From Pseudodesulfovibrio cashew (lineage in GTDB: Bacteria > Desulfobacterota > Desulfovibrionia > Desulfovibrionales > Desulfovibrionaceae): a DNA stretch of 64,000 bases. Both the position numbers and the translations under genes were made by a program. The stretch spans positions 3,679,501 through 3,743,500 of the forward strand of contig NZ_CP046400.1 in NCBI RefSeq assembly GCF_009762795.1, in the 5' to 3' direction. Shown here one piece after another: positions 38,470 to 45,881 of the stretch (its first letter is position 1; each line of letters begins with the position of its first letter). The notes below the pieces were generated by a model that saw only the letters and a program-made list of their open reading frames with translations, was not told the DNA's origin and did no database searches.

Positions 38470-38775
38470 TCAGGAGAGCATGGACTTGATAACGCGAAGT
38501 TCGTTGTAGACCTCACGCAGGACGTCGGCGGCCTCACGGCTCCGAAGCTTCCGCTTGGCACCGTCGATGGTCAGCCCCTCGTCATAAAGAAGCCGCTTAA
38601 TCTCACGAATGATCTCCAGGTGCTCCTCGGTATAGAGCCGCTGGCCCGAGGCAGTACGAATGGGCTCGATCTCGTCGAACTCGCCCTCCCAGAAACGGAG
38701 GACATAGGTCTTGACGCCGATCTCCTTGGCCGCCTGGCCAATCTTGTACTGCTTGAACTCCTGCAACTCGTCCAT
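38470..38775 (-). CDS. MerR-family DNA-binding protein
   Basis: 101 residues: a MerR winged helix (YKIGQAAKEIGVKTYVLRFWEGEFDEIEP, then GQRLYTEEHLEIIREIKRLLYDEGLTIDGAKRKL) with only a short C-terminal helix and no metal-binding loop. Short MerR proteins of this kind follow pheT in many deltaproteobacteria. Here the hgc genes lie between the two. Its targets are unknown; despite the family name nothing suggests mercury sensing. Confidence 0.9.
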   Translation of the reverse strand: MDELQEFKQYKIGQAAKEIGVKTYVLRFWEGEFDEIEPIRTASGQRLYTEEHLEIIREIKRLLYDEGLTIDGAKRKLRSREAADVLREVYNELRVIKSMLS

Positions 38776-38863
38776 TCCCGCTCACTACCAAATCGGTGCC
38801 CCGCATTCAACACGTTTACGCAAAAGCACCGCTTCCGGGCCGGAATATCTTCACAAGCCGGGC

Positions 38864-39148
38864 CTAGCAGCAGGAAGTCACCTTGCGCCCGGTCAGGCGG
38901 CTGAGCCAGACGGACAGGATGTGGGAGGCGCATCCCACGCCTGGGTGCACGGACAGGGCCGACACCGGGCAATTGGTCACACAGGCCCCGCACTCCATGC
39001 AGGCGTCGAAATCGATGATCTCGGCCTTGCCCTCCCGGACACGCAAAACGCGCTGCGGACAAACCTCGGTGCAGAGCCCGCAGCCCACACAGGTATCGCG
39101 ATCCAATGTCAGGGTGGAAACGCCGTCGATATAGCGAAAATCCTTCAT
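38864..39148 (-). CDS. hgcB: Mercury methylation ferredoxin HgcB
   Basis: 94 residues with two 4Fe-4S motifs: CVGCGLCTEVC (Cys20-30) followed by P, and CMECGACVTNC (Cys50-60), the latter carrying the HgcB-typical C-M-E-C-G-A-C. Cys73 between the clusters and the C-terminal pair Cys93-Cys94 match the conserved extra cysteines needed in HgcB for mercury binding and transfer. It donates electrons to, and probably passes Hg(II) to, HgcA. It begins eight bases after the hgcA stop with GGAGG before the ATG. Assignment is secure because both proteins have diagnostic motifs and lie together. Confidence 0.97.
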   Translation of the reverse strand: MKDFRYIDGVSTLTLDRDTCVGCGLCTEVCPQRVLRVREGKAEIIDFDACMECGACVTNCPVSALSVHPGVGCASHILSVWLSRLTGRKVTSCC

Positions 39149-39156
39149 ATCCCCTC

Positions 39157-40188
39157 CTATCCCCAGAACGGCGCGCCAAGCCAGAGGGCCAGCGCAATCA
39201 ATGCGGCGGCGGCCTGGACCGGAATGCCACGACGCATCTCCCGCTCCACGCCCGAAGGCGAGGTGTAGGGTGTCGAGCCGGTGAAGTTCATGGCCGTAAA
39301 CGAGCCCACCGCCAGCGCCCAGAGAATCATGGCCGCCGCACCAAAGCCGGAAACACTTCCGGACAGGCACAGCGCGGCCAGTCCTCCGGCCGCGCCACCG
39401 ACCAAGGCGCCCTTGAGCCAGAATTCGCGCCACGGCAGCCGGTTCAGCAACAACGGCACCATGAGGCAGCCAGCCAGGATGCCCAGAATCGTGATCCCAG
39501 AAGCGATCACTCCCCGCTCCCAGGCGCGGGACAGGGAAAAGAAGCCCGGACCGATCCCGGACAGGACAAAAGCGGCCAGCACGGTAAGGAGCAACGGCTT
39601 GCCGATGAGAAACAACTCCACCGGCACCAGCTCTGCCCGCTCCTTGAGGGTGAATGTCACGGAGCGCATCTCCTCATCGGCCCGCTGCCCCGCCGCCAGG
39701 TAAGCCGAGAGGTCCTCCGCGCGAACCGGGCCGTAGGCCACTTCAAACCCGCACGCCTTGCGTACGTGATGGGCAGCCACCCCCGTGGCCCCGAGCTGGG
39801 GCAGGATCAACTTTCGGTGGGAGACCACCTCGTCCAGCCGCGCCGACCGGACCGAGTACACGACCTCGTCAGTGGAAAAGAGCCCCTTGCCAGCCGCGCA
39901 CCACACATTGATACCGCGCGTGTCCGCCACCAGGAGCCAGGCGTCGACGCCGTCCAACTCCCGGCGTACCGCGTCGAAGGTCAGCTTGTAGTTGGCCGTG
40001 ACAAGCACGGGGGAATCGGGAGTGGGGTCACCCACGCAGTACAGGCCGGGCACGACCTTGTAATTAACGCGGCAAGCCCCCAGACGGGCGAGCGCGGTCC
40101 CGACCATATCGCGGCGGGAGAGACGGGTGCGGACTCTGGGCACGAACCCTGCGGGCGTATCCACGAACCCATCCACATAGGACTCCAT
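39157..40188 (-). CDS. hgcA: Mercury methylation corrinoid protein HgcA
   Basis: 343 residues. The N-terminal corrinoid-binding domain contains NVWCAAGK (residues 94-101), the defining HgcA cap-helix motif whose Cys97 is the lower cobalt ligand. From about residue 175 onward there are five hydrophobic helices (for example PLLLTVLAAFVLSGIGPGFF and GALVGGAAGGLAALCL) anchoring it in the inner membrane. It transfers a methyl group from corrinoid to Hg(II), producing methylmercury together with HgcB. The gene is preceded by arsR and a 37-codon ORF on the same transcript; the ribosome site in front of its ATG is poor. Confidence 0.98.
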   Translation of the reverse strand: MESYVDGFVDTPAGFVPRVRTRLSRRDMVGTALARLGACRVNYKVVPGLYCVGDPTPDSPVLVTANYKLTFDAVRRELDGVDAWLLVADTRGINVWCAAGKGLFSTDEVVYSVRSARLDEVVSHRKLILPQLGATGVAAHHVRKACGFEVAYGPVRAEDLSAYLAAGQRADEEMRSVTFTLKERAELVPVELFLIGKPLLLTVLAAFVLSGIGPGFFSLSRAWERGVIASGITILGILAGCLMVPLLLNRLPWREFWLKGALVGGAAGGLAALCLSGSVSGFGAAAMILWALAVGSFTAMNFTGSTPYTSPSGVEREMRRGIPVQAAAALIALALWLGAPFWG

Positions 40189-40239
40189 GGAATATCCCGG
40201 CTTTTCGTGGACCCCTGCACGGGGGTCGGGCTTCGGGCC

Positions 40240-40353
40240 TCAACAGGGTGCGTCGTCCTGGGAGGGACACCCTTCCAACGGTGCAAACTCCAAGGGAGCC
40301 ATGTCCAGCGGCTGCAGGTCAAGCGGCTGCATTTCCTTCTTCTGTTTCTCCAT
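40240..40353 (-). CDS. 37-residue micro-protein between arsR and hgcA
   Basis: ATG 40353 shares its A with the arsR stop (TGATG) and has GGAGG nine to ten bases upstream, a better ribosome site than hgcA itself has. The peptide is acidic and repetitive: after MEKQKKEM come four units of the form P-L-D/E-x (QPLDLQPLDMAPLEFAPLEG), ending with a Cys pair spaced eight residues (GCPSQDDAPC). No membrane helix or known domain is visible. It could be a metal- or protein-binding peptide linked to HgcA, or merely a coupling ORF. A hairpin (GACCCC 40210-40215 with GGGGTC 40222-40227) separates it from hgcA. Confidence 0.6.
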   Translation of the reverse strand: MEKQKKEMQPLDLQPLDMAPLEFAPLEGCPSQDDAPC

Positions 40354-40670
40354 CACGACTCTCCCTCCTTGCCCGACAGGCGCAGCAGCGCTCCGATGGC
40401 CCCGCAGAGCCGTTCAAGGGCGTCACGGTCCACGCAATAACAGGTCTTGGGCCCTTCCACGGACCCGGCCACCAGCCCAGCGTCCTTGAGCACCTTCAGA
40501 TGCTGGCTTACCGTGGACTGGGCCAGAGGCATGATCTCCACTATCCTGCCGCAGATGCACCGGTCCTCCTCGATAAGGTGCCGAAATATTCGGACTCTCG
40601 CCGGATGGGACAGGGCCTTGCAAGCCTCCGCCAGCCAGGCATCCTCCGCGGTGATTGATTCCTTGTTCAT
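40353..40670 (-). CDS. arsR: ArsR-family repressor of the hgc operon
   Basis: 105 residues with the ArsR winged helix: ALSHPARVRIFRHLIEEDRCICGRIVE has the Cys-x-Cys metal site of arsenic/antimony-sensing members, and STVSQHLKVLKDAGLV is the recognition helix. It begins the transcript that continues through the micro-ORF to hgcA and hgcB. A dyad overlapping the promoter upstream is its probable operator, so hgcAB should be de-repressed by As(III) or a similar thiophilic metal. ArsR-hgcAB linkage is known from other Pseudodesulfovibrio. Confidence 0.92.
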   Translation of the reverse strand: MNKESITAEDAWLAEACKALSHPARVRIFRHLIEEDRCICGRIVEIMPLAQSTVSQHLKVLKDAGLVAGSVEGPKTCYCVDRDALERLCGAIGALLRLSGKEGES

Positions 40671-40684
40671 GGCATCTCCATATA

Positions 40685-40724
40685 ATCGTTAATCGACGAT
40701 AAGCGATAAATTCGTTAATGTAAA
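40685..40724 (-). promoter_or_regulatory. Promoter and operator of the arsR-hgcAB operon
   Basis: On the minus strand TTTACA (40724-40719) and TATCGT (40701-40696) are spaced 17 bp. The -10 element lies inside ATCGTTAATCG-A-CGATAAGCGAT (40685-40707), an 11-1-11 inverted repeat with 9 matching positions. Position and symmetry fit ArsR repression by blocking polymerase. Confidence 0.65.
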
Positions 40725-40798
40725 GCACGCTAGCCAGCCGTACGGATATCCGGACAATGCTTTACCCCGAGGTTCCGTCGGGGAATGACAAAAAAAAG

Positions 40799-40822
40799 AC
40801 CCGCTCCTTTCGGAGGGGGCCT
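40799..40822 (-). terminator. Terminator after pheT
   Basis: On the minus strand GGCCCCCTCC pairs with GGAGCGGGTC around GAAA, followed by a run of eight T. Confidence 0.9.
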
Positions 40823-40847
40823 TTCGTGCTGAGCTTGAATAATGCGG

Positions 40848-43262
40848 CTAGAAACGAATCGGAAGATTCTTTTCCAGAGCTTCGAGCACCTTCTTGTGCT
40901 CCTTGTCCACCTGCTTGTCCTTGAGGGTCTTGGTGGGGTGGCGGTAGGTCAGGCGGAAGGAGAGATTCCGTTCCTTGTCCTTGTCCTCGGCCTGGCCTTC
41001 GGGCACGAACTCGGCCACCAGTTCCACGGACTCCAGAATCTGGATGCCAGCGCCCTCGATGGCCTCGCGGATGGCTCCCGCAGGCAGGGTCGCCGGGCCG
41101 ATGACCGTCACGTCGCGACGGCTGGCCGGGAACACGGGCAGCGGGCTGAACGTAATCTTGTGCGCATCAGTCATGGCGCGCAGTGCGTCCAGGTCGAGGT
41201 CTGCCAGCCAGACATCTTTGCGGGCATGGTAATAGTCGGCCATGTCTCCCTTAACCTTGCCCACCATGCCGACGGCTTCGCCGCCCACGGTCACGGATAC
41301 GCACGGCTCCAGGTAGGCGTGCTCGCCCACCAGGGAGAACTGCGGCTCCTCGAGCTTCAGGCGATCGGAAATCAGGTGCTCCACCAGTCCCTTGACGTCC
41401 AGGTAGTCCACGTCTCCGGCAGCCTGGGGCCACTCCTGCGCATGGCGCGGGCCGTAAAGCAGCATGCCAAGGTGCACGGCCTCGGCGGTCTCGGTCTCGG
41501 ACTCGGCGTCGGCAACAAACCGCTTGGCCACTTCGAAGATGCGGACATGGTTGTTGGACTGGGCCAGGTTATGCTTCAGCGTGTTCAGCAGGCCCGGCGC
41601 CAGGTCGGTGCGCATGACGTTCTGGTCCTCGGAGAGCGGATTGGCGATGTGCACGCGACCCTCGGCGGGCAGGCCGAGGCGGTCGAGATCGTCGTCACCC
41701 ACAAAGGAGTAATTGATGGCCTCTTTAAGGCCGACGCCTGCGCCCCAGGTCTTGATATTCTTGATGAAACCATACACGGACTGGCCGAGGTCGGCGATAT
41801 CCATGGACTTGGACACTTTGGGCAGCACCGCCGGGATGCGGTCCAGGCCGTAGACGCGGCCTACTTCTTCGTACAGGTCCACTTCCCGCTCCAGATCCAG
41901 GCGGTGGGACGGGCTGGACACGGTCCAGTTGGCCGGGTCGGAATCGTCCACGTGGCACCCTTCCAGGGTGAAGACCTTCTTGGCAAATTCGGGTTCCAGA
42001 TTCAGACCGAGCAACGACATGCAGCGGTCGTGGCGGTAGCCGTGCTTGCGGTCCTTCCACGGAACGGGCTCGTTGGAGGCCACGCCGGAAACCACGGTGC
42101 CGCCGGAGGTCTCGGACATGAGCTGCGCGGCGCGATCCATGGCGAACCGGTTCATGACCTGATCCACGCCCCGCTCGAAGCGGTAGGAAGCGTCGGACGG
42201 CAGCGCCAGGCGGCGGGCGGTCTTGCGGATGGTGCCAGGACGGAACACGGCGGCCTCGAGCAGCACGTTGGTGGACCCCGAGTTCATCTCGGAGTTGGCG
42301 CCGCCCATGACACCGGCCAGGCCCACGGGCTTCTTGCCGTCCCAGATGAGCAGGTCGTTGGCAGTGAGGGTGCGCTCGACGTTGTCCAGCGTGGTGAACT
42401 TCATACCGTCCGTGGCCGGGGCCACGCGGATGGTGGCGTCCTCCACCAGGTCGAAATCAAAGGAGTGCAGCGGCTGCCCCAACTCGAACATGATGTAGTT
42501 GGTGCAGTCGACGATGTTGGAAATGGGGCGCTGTCCCAAGGCCAGAAGCTTGAAGCGCATCCAGTCCGGAGCCTTGCGGGTCTCCACGCCGTGCAGCAGA
42601 CGGGCGTTGTATAGCGGGCAAAGCTCGGGATCGTCGATGATGATCTTGACCTCGTCGGCCGCGTTGCCTCCGGACTCCACCAAGTTGAGCTTAGGCAGGG
42701 TCAGGGGCAGCTCGAAGGCCAAGGCTGTCTCGCGGGCGAACCCGAGGATGGAGAGGCAGTCGGCCCGGTTGGGCGTGATGTCGAAATCGAAGACAACCCG
42801 CTCCAGATTGAGTGCGTCCACCAGCTTGTCGCCGACAGTCAGGGAATCGTCCAGAACCCAAATGCCCTCGTGGTCCTCGGAGAAGCCGAGTTCACGTTCA
42901 GAGCAGATCATGCCCATGGACTTGACGCCGCGCAGCTTGGCCTTCTTGATCTTCATGCCGTCGGGCATGATCGTGCCCACAGTGGCCACCGGGACCTTCT
43001 GGCCCTTGGCCACGTTGGGCGCGCCGCAGACGATGGTCAGGGTTTCGGGGCCGCCCACGTCCACGGTGCAGACCGACAGGTGGTCCGACTCGGGGTGGGT
43101 TTCGCACGCCGCGACGAACCCGATCACGATATCCTTGACGGCCTCGAAGGGATCGACGATTCCCTCCAGCTCAAGGCCGAGCATGGTGAGTTTGTCGCCC
43201 AACGCCTGGACTTCCCCCTCGTAGGGGACGAATTCACGCAACCAATTCAAGCTGACTAACAT
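40848..43262 (-). CDS. pheT: Phenylalanyl-tRNA synthetase beta subunit
   Basis: 804 residues from ATG 43262, which follows GGAGG; the longer frame to 43349 would start inside a long palindrome. Domains appear in the usual order: N-terminal LVSLNWLREFVP, an EMAP/tRNA-binding domain (about 40-150; VCGAPNVAKGQKVPVA), B3/B4 and B5 domains, and a C-terminal FDX-ACB anticodon domain (FPASRRDVTVI). It pairs with PheS to charge tRNA-Phe. About 240 bp holding a repeat-like palindrome separate it from pheS. Confidence 0.96.
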   Translation of the reverse strand: MLVSLNWLREFVPYEGEVQALGDKLTMLGLELEGIVDPFEAVKDIVIGFVAACETHPESDHLSVCTVDVGGPETLTIVCGAPNVAKGQKVPVATVGTIMPDGMKIKKAKLRGVKSMGMICSERELGFSEDHEGIWVLDDSLTVGDKLVDALNLERVVFDFDITPNRADCLSILGFARETALAFELPLTLPKLNLVESGGNAADEVKIIIDDPELCPLYNARLLHGVETRKAPDWMRFKLLALGQRPISNIVDCTNYIMFELGQPLHSFDFDLVEDATIRVAPATDGMKFTTLDNVERTLTANDLLIWDGKKPVGLAGVMGGANSEMNSGSTNVLLEAAVFRPGTIRKTARRLALPSDASYRFERGVDQVMNRFAMDRAAQLMSETSGGTVVSGVASNEPVPWKDRKHGYRHDRCMSLLGLNLEPEFAKKVFTLEGCHVDDSDPANWTVSSPSHRLDLEREVDLYEEVGRVYGLDRIPAVLPKVSKSMDIADLGQSVYGFIKNIKTWGAGVGLKEAINYSFVGDDDLDRLGLPAEGRVHIANPLSEDQNVMRTDLAPGLLNTLKHNLAQSNNHVRIFEVAKRFVADAESETETAEAVHLGMLLYGPRHAQEWPQAAGDVDYLDVKGLVEHLISDRLKLEEPQFSLVGEHAYLEPCVSVTVGGEAVGMVGKVKGDMADYYHARKDVWLADLDLDALRAMTDAHKITFSPLPVFPASRRDVTVIGPATLPAGAIREAIEGAGIQILESVELVAEFVPEGQAEDKDKERNLSFRLTYRHPTKTLKDKQVDKEHKKVLEALEKNLPIRF

Positions 43263-43279
43263 GGAAATGCCTCCGGCGG

Positions 43280-43340
43280 CTGGGGGGAAGGGAAGAGGGA
43301 CACCCTTTGCAAAGGGTTCTCCCTCTTCCCTTCCCCCCAG
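43280..43340. repeat. Long nested palindrome between pheS and pheT
   Basis: CTGGGGGGAAGGGAAGAGGGA (43280-43300) is the exact complement of 43320-43340 reversed, a 21-bp stem, and the middle contains CCCTTTGCAAAGGG, a second palindrome. Such purine/pyrimidine hairpins with a CTTTGCAAAG core look like the dispersed intergenic repeats of Desulfovibrio genomes. Copy number cannot be checked here. Confidence 0.7.
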
Positions 43341-43505
43341 ACCCCCCATCTCATCTCCCTACTCCCAAACTCTTTGGCGGCGCAATGCGCGCGGGTCGAA
43401 GGGGATGAAAAAGTTATCTTCGCGGATAAGGAACCCTCTCGGGTTCAGTATGTCAAAAGAAGGGCGGCAAAGGGCACGCGCCTTTTGCCACCCTATCTCA
43501 CTAAT

Positions 43506-44558
43506 CTATGCAAACTGTTCCAGGAAACGGACGTCGTTCTCGAAGAACATGCGCAGGTCGCCGATGCCGTACTTGAGCATGGCGATACGCTCGATGCCCA
43601 TGCCGAAAGCAAAACCGGTGACCTCTTCCGGGTCGTAACCCACGGACTTGAAGACATTGGGATCGACCATGCCGCATCCCAGAATCTCAACCCAGCCGGT
43701 GCCCTTGCAGACGCGACAGGTCTTGCCGCCGGTCTCCCCCTTGCCACCGCACATGACGCAGGAGATATCGACCTCGGCGCTGGGTTCGGTGAACGGGAAG
43801 AAGCTCGGGCGGAAGCGGACCTCGGTCTTGGGACCGAAGACCTGGCGCACGAACACGGTCAGAGTGCCGCGCAGGTCGCCCATGGAGACTTTTTTGTCGA
43901 CCAGCAGCCCCTCGATCTGGTGGAACATGGGGGTGTGGGTCAGGTCGGAGTCGCGGCGGTAGACCTTGCCCGGAGCGATGACGGCCACGGGCGGCTTCCG
44001 CTTGAGCATGGACCGGATCTGCATGCCCGAAGTGTGGGTGCGCAGGACGATGTTGTCCGAGACGTACAGGGTGTCCTGCATGTCGCGGGCCGGGTGCTCG
44101 GGCGGGATATTCAGGGCCTCGAAATTGTGCCAGTCGTTCTCCACCTCGGGACCGGCGGCATGCTCAAAACCGAGTCCGGTGAGCACTCCGCAGACCTCGT
44201 CCATGACGAGGGTGACCGGATGCAGGGACCCGGCTGCGGGCTTTCGGCCAGGCATGGTGGGATCGAACAGGGACATGGCCTGGGACGTCTCCGTCGCGGT
44301 CAGATCGGCCTGCCACGAGTCGATGAGCGCAGTGATGCGCTGCTTGACCTCGTTGGCCTTCTTGCCACCTGCGGGCTTGTCGGCGTTGTCCAGCTTTCCG
44401 AGCCTGCCCATGAGCTGGGCCAGTTTGCCCTTGCGGCCCAGGAATTCAATGCGCAGTTCGTCCAGTTCCTTCAACGAACAGGCCTGGCCCTTGCGAGATT
44501 CGCAATCCTGGGCCAGGCCATCTAGTCCTTCCAGGAAGGACTTGAGTTCACTACTCAC
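43506..44558 (-). CDS. pheS: Phenylalanyl-tRNA synthetase alpha subunit
   Basis: 350 residues: an N-terminal coiled coil (about 1-90), then the class II catalytic core with motif 2 region [24 protein letters not shown] and motif 3 [19 protein letters not shown] short zinc-finger-like insert [23 protein letters not shown] (four Cys) lies before motif 3, as in many bacteria. It forms the alpha2beta2 enzyme with PheT. It starts four bases before the rplT stop region and is probably cotranscribed with rplT. Confidence 0.96.
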   Translation of the reverse strand: MSSELKSFLEGLDGLAQDCESRKGQACSLKELDELRIEFLGRKGKLAQLMGRLGKLDNADKPAGGKKANEVKQRITALIDSWQADLTATETSQAMSLFDPTMPGRKPAAGSLHPVTLVMDEVCGVLTGLGFEHAAGPEVENDWHNFEALNIPPEHPARDMQDTLYVSDNIVLRTHTSGMQIRSMLKRKPPVAVIAPGKVYRRDSDLTHTPMFHQIEGLLVDKKVSMGDLRGTLTVFVRQVFGPKTEVRFRPSFFPFTEPSAEVDISCVMCGGKGETGGKTCRVCKGTGWVEILGCGMVDPNVFKSVGYDPEEVTGFAFGMGIERIAMLKYGIGDLRMFFENDVRFLEQFA

Positions 44559-44561
44559 GAT

Positions 44562-44915
44562 TTAGCTCACCTTGGCTTTGGCGGCCTCGGCGACTTTGGC
44601 GAACACTTCGGGGTTGCGCACTGCCATGTCGGCGAGGACCTTGCGGTTCAGCTCGATACCGGCCAGCTTAAGACCGTTCATGAGGCGGCTGTAGGAAAGG
44701 CCGTTGATACGGGCGGCGGCGTTGATGCGCATGATCCACAGCTTCCTGAACTCGCGTTTTTTGCGCTTGCGGTCCTTGTAGGCGTGACACAACGCCTTTT
44801 CCACGCGCTCGCGAGCGGTACGGTACAGACGGCTACCGGCTCCGCGGTAACCCTTGGCCATTTTCAAATACTTTTTGTGACGACGCTTTGCAGCGAGTCC
44901 GCGTTTAACTCTCAT
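44562..44915 (-). CDS. rplT: 50S ribosomal protein L20
   Basis: 117 residues, strongly basic, with [33 protein letters not shown] and [25 protein letters not shown], both characteristic of L20. It binds 23S rRNA early in large-subunit assembly and autoregulates its operon in other bacteria. The start is ATG 44915 (GGAGG ahead). About 175 bp without a gene separate it from rpmI, a space that could hold the L20 control site, though I could not draw a clear structure. Confidence 0.97.
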   Translation of the reverse strand: MRVKRGLAAKRRHKKYLKMAKGYRGAGSRLYRTARERVEKALCHAYKDRKRKKREFRKLWIMRINAAARINGLSYSRLMNGLKLAGIELNRKVLADMAVRNPEVFAKVAEAAKAKVS

Positions 44916-45090
44916 GGTTAAACCTCCATCTTTGATCAACCTCCCGGGCCGGACGGATTCCCCCAGCGAGGCAAGATTCTATAGGTTGAGTGACGATACG
45001 GTCCAGTTCGCTTCCGATGCCTAGGCCGACTCGACGCGGGAACTCACGTTCCTCTTTGGTGCGCGGCCGGCTGGCGTGTATCGAATGCTA

Positions 45091-45288
45091 CTAGCCGTTG
45101 GGCAGCTGACGACGAACGGCCTTCATGTTGGCGCCATCCACGGTGGTGGACTGGCCCAGGCGACGTTTGCGCTTGGCGTTCTTCTTGGTCAGGATGTGAC
45201 GCAAGTTCTTCCTGCGGCGCTTGAACTTGCCGGTAGCGGTCTTGGAGAACCGCTTGGCAGCAGCGCGACGGGTTTTGATCTTGGGCAT
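45091..45288 (-). CDS. rpmI: 50S ribosomal protein L35
   Basis: 65 residues starting [24 protein letters not shown], the standard L35 sequence; ATG 45288 has AAGGAGG ahead of it. Located in the conserved order infC-rpmI-rplT. Confidence 0.97.
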   Translation of the reverse strand: MPKIKTRRAAAKRFSKTATGKFKRRRKNLRHILTKKNAKRKRRLGQSTTVDGANMKAVRRQLPNG

Positions 45289-45332
45289 ATGAGCCTCCTT
45301 CATTCGGGGATCTTGTCCCCGGTGAGTATCGA

Positions 45333-45881
45333 CTATTTTTTCACGGGAGCAAGCATCATTGTCATCGTCCGTCCCTCAGACAACGGCCTGCTCTCAACTT
45401 TGGCTAAATCCTGCGTATCCTCCACAACCCGCTCGAGCACCATCAGCCCGCGGTCCTTGTGGACGATTTCGCGTCCCCGGAAGAAGACGGTGACCTTGCA
45501 GCGGTCGCCTCCATCCAGAAAGTTAATTATCTTCTTGAGCTTGGTCTGGTAATCGTGCTCATCGGTTTTCGGCCGGAACTTGACTTCCTTGATCTTGATG
45601 ACGGTCTGTTTCTTCTTGGCTTCCTGCAGCTTTTTCTTCTGCTGGAATTTGAACTTTCCGTAGTCCATGATCTTACAGACCGGCGGATCGGCGTTGGGCG
45701 CAACCTCAACGAGATCGAGGCCCTTTTCGCGAGCGCGATCCAATGCATCACGAGTGTCCATGACACCCAACTGCTCACCGTCCTCGTCAACCACCCGCAC
45801 CTTGGGAATGCGGATTCTTTCGTTGCGGCGGACCTGATCCTGACGTCGTTGACCTCGACGGTCGTTACCCCGAAAAGCTAT
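45333..45881 (-). CDS. infC: Translation initiation factor IF-3, non-AUG start
   Basis: About 182 residues. The N-terminal domain ([23 protein letters not shown]) and C-terminal domain ([19 protein letters not shown] and [11 protein letters not shown]) are typical. No ATG, GTG or TTG lies where the protein should begin. AGGAGG is followed eight bases later by ATA (45881-45879), giving [14 protein letters not shown], so AUA is the likely start. infC genes elsewhere use AUU, letting IF-3 repress its own synthesis by rejecting weak start codons; the same loop is likely here. The gene overlaps the 3' end of thrS by 17 bp. Confidence 0.92.
   Translation of the reverse strand: MAFRGNDRRGQRRQDQVRRNERIRIPKVRVVDEDGEQLGVMDTRDALDRAREKGLDLVEVAPNADPPVCKIMDYGKFKFQQKKKLQEAKKKQTVIKIKEVKFRPKTDEHDYQTKLKKIINFLDGGDRCKVTVFFRGREIVHKDRGLMVLERVVEDTQDLAKVESRPLSEGRTMTMMLAPVKK

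Noticed and set aside
38470-38775. Mercury-resistance MerR linked to hgcAB
   Set aside because: It lacks the cysteines of mercury sensors and belongs to a short MerR group; no mer genes are present.
43280-43340. Rho-independent terminator between pheS and pheT
   Set aside because: No T-tract follows on the transcribed strand, and ending the transcript here would uncouple pheT from pheS; a dispersed repeat is more likely.
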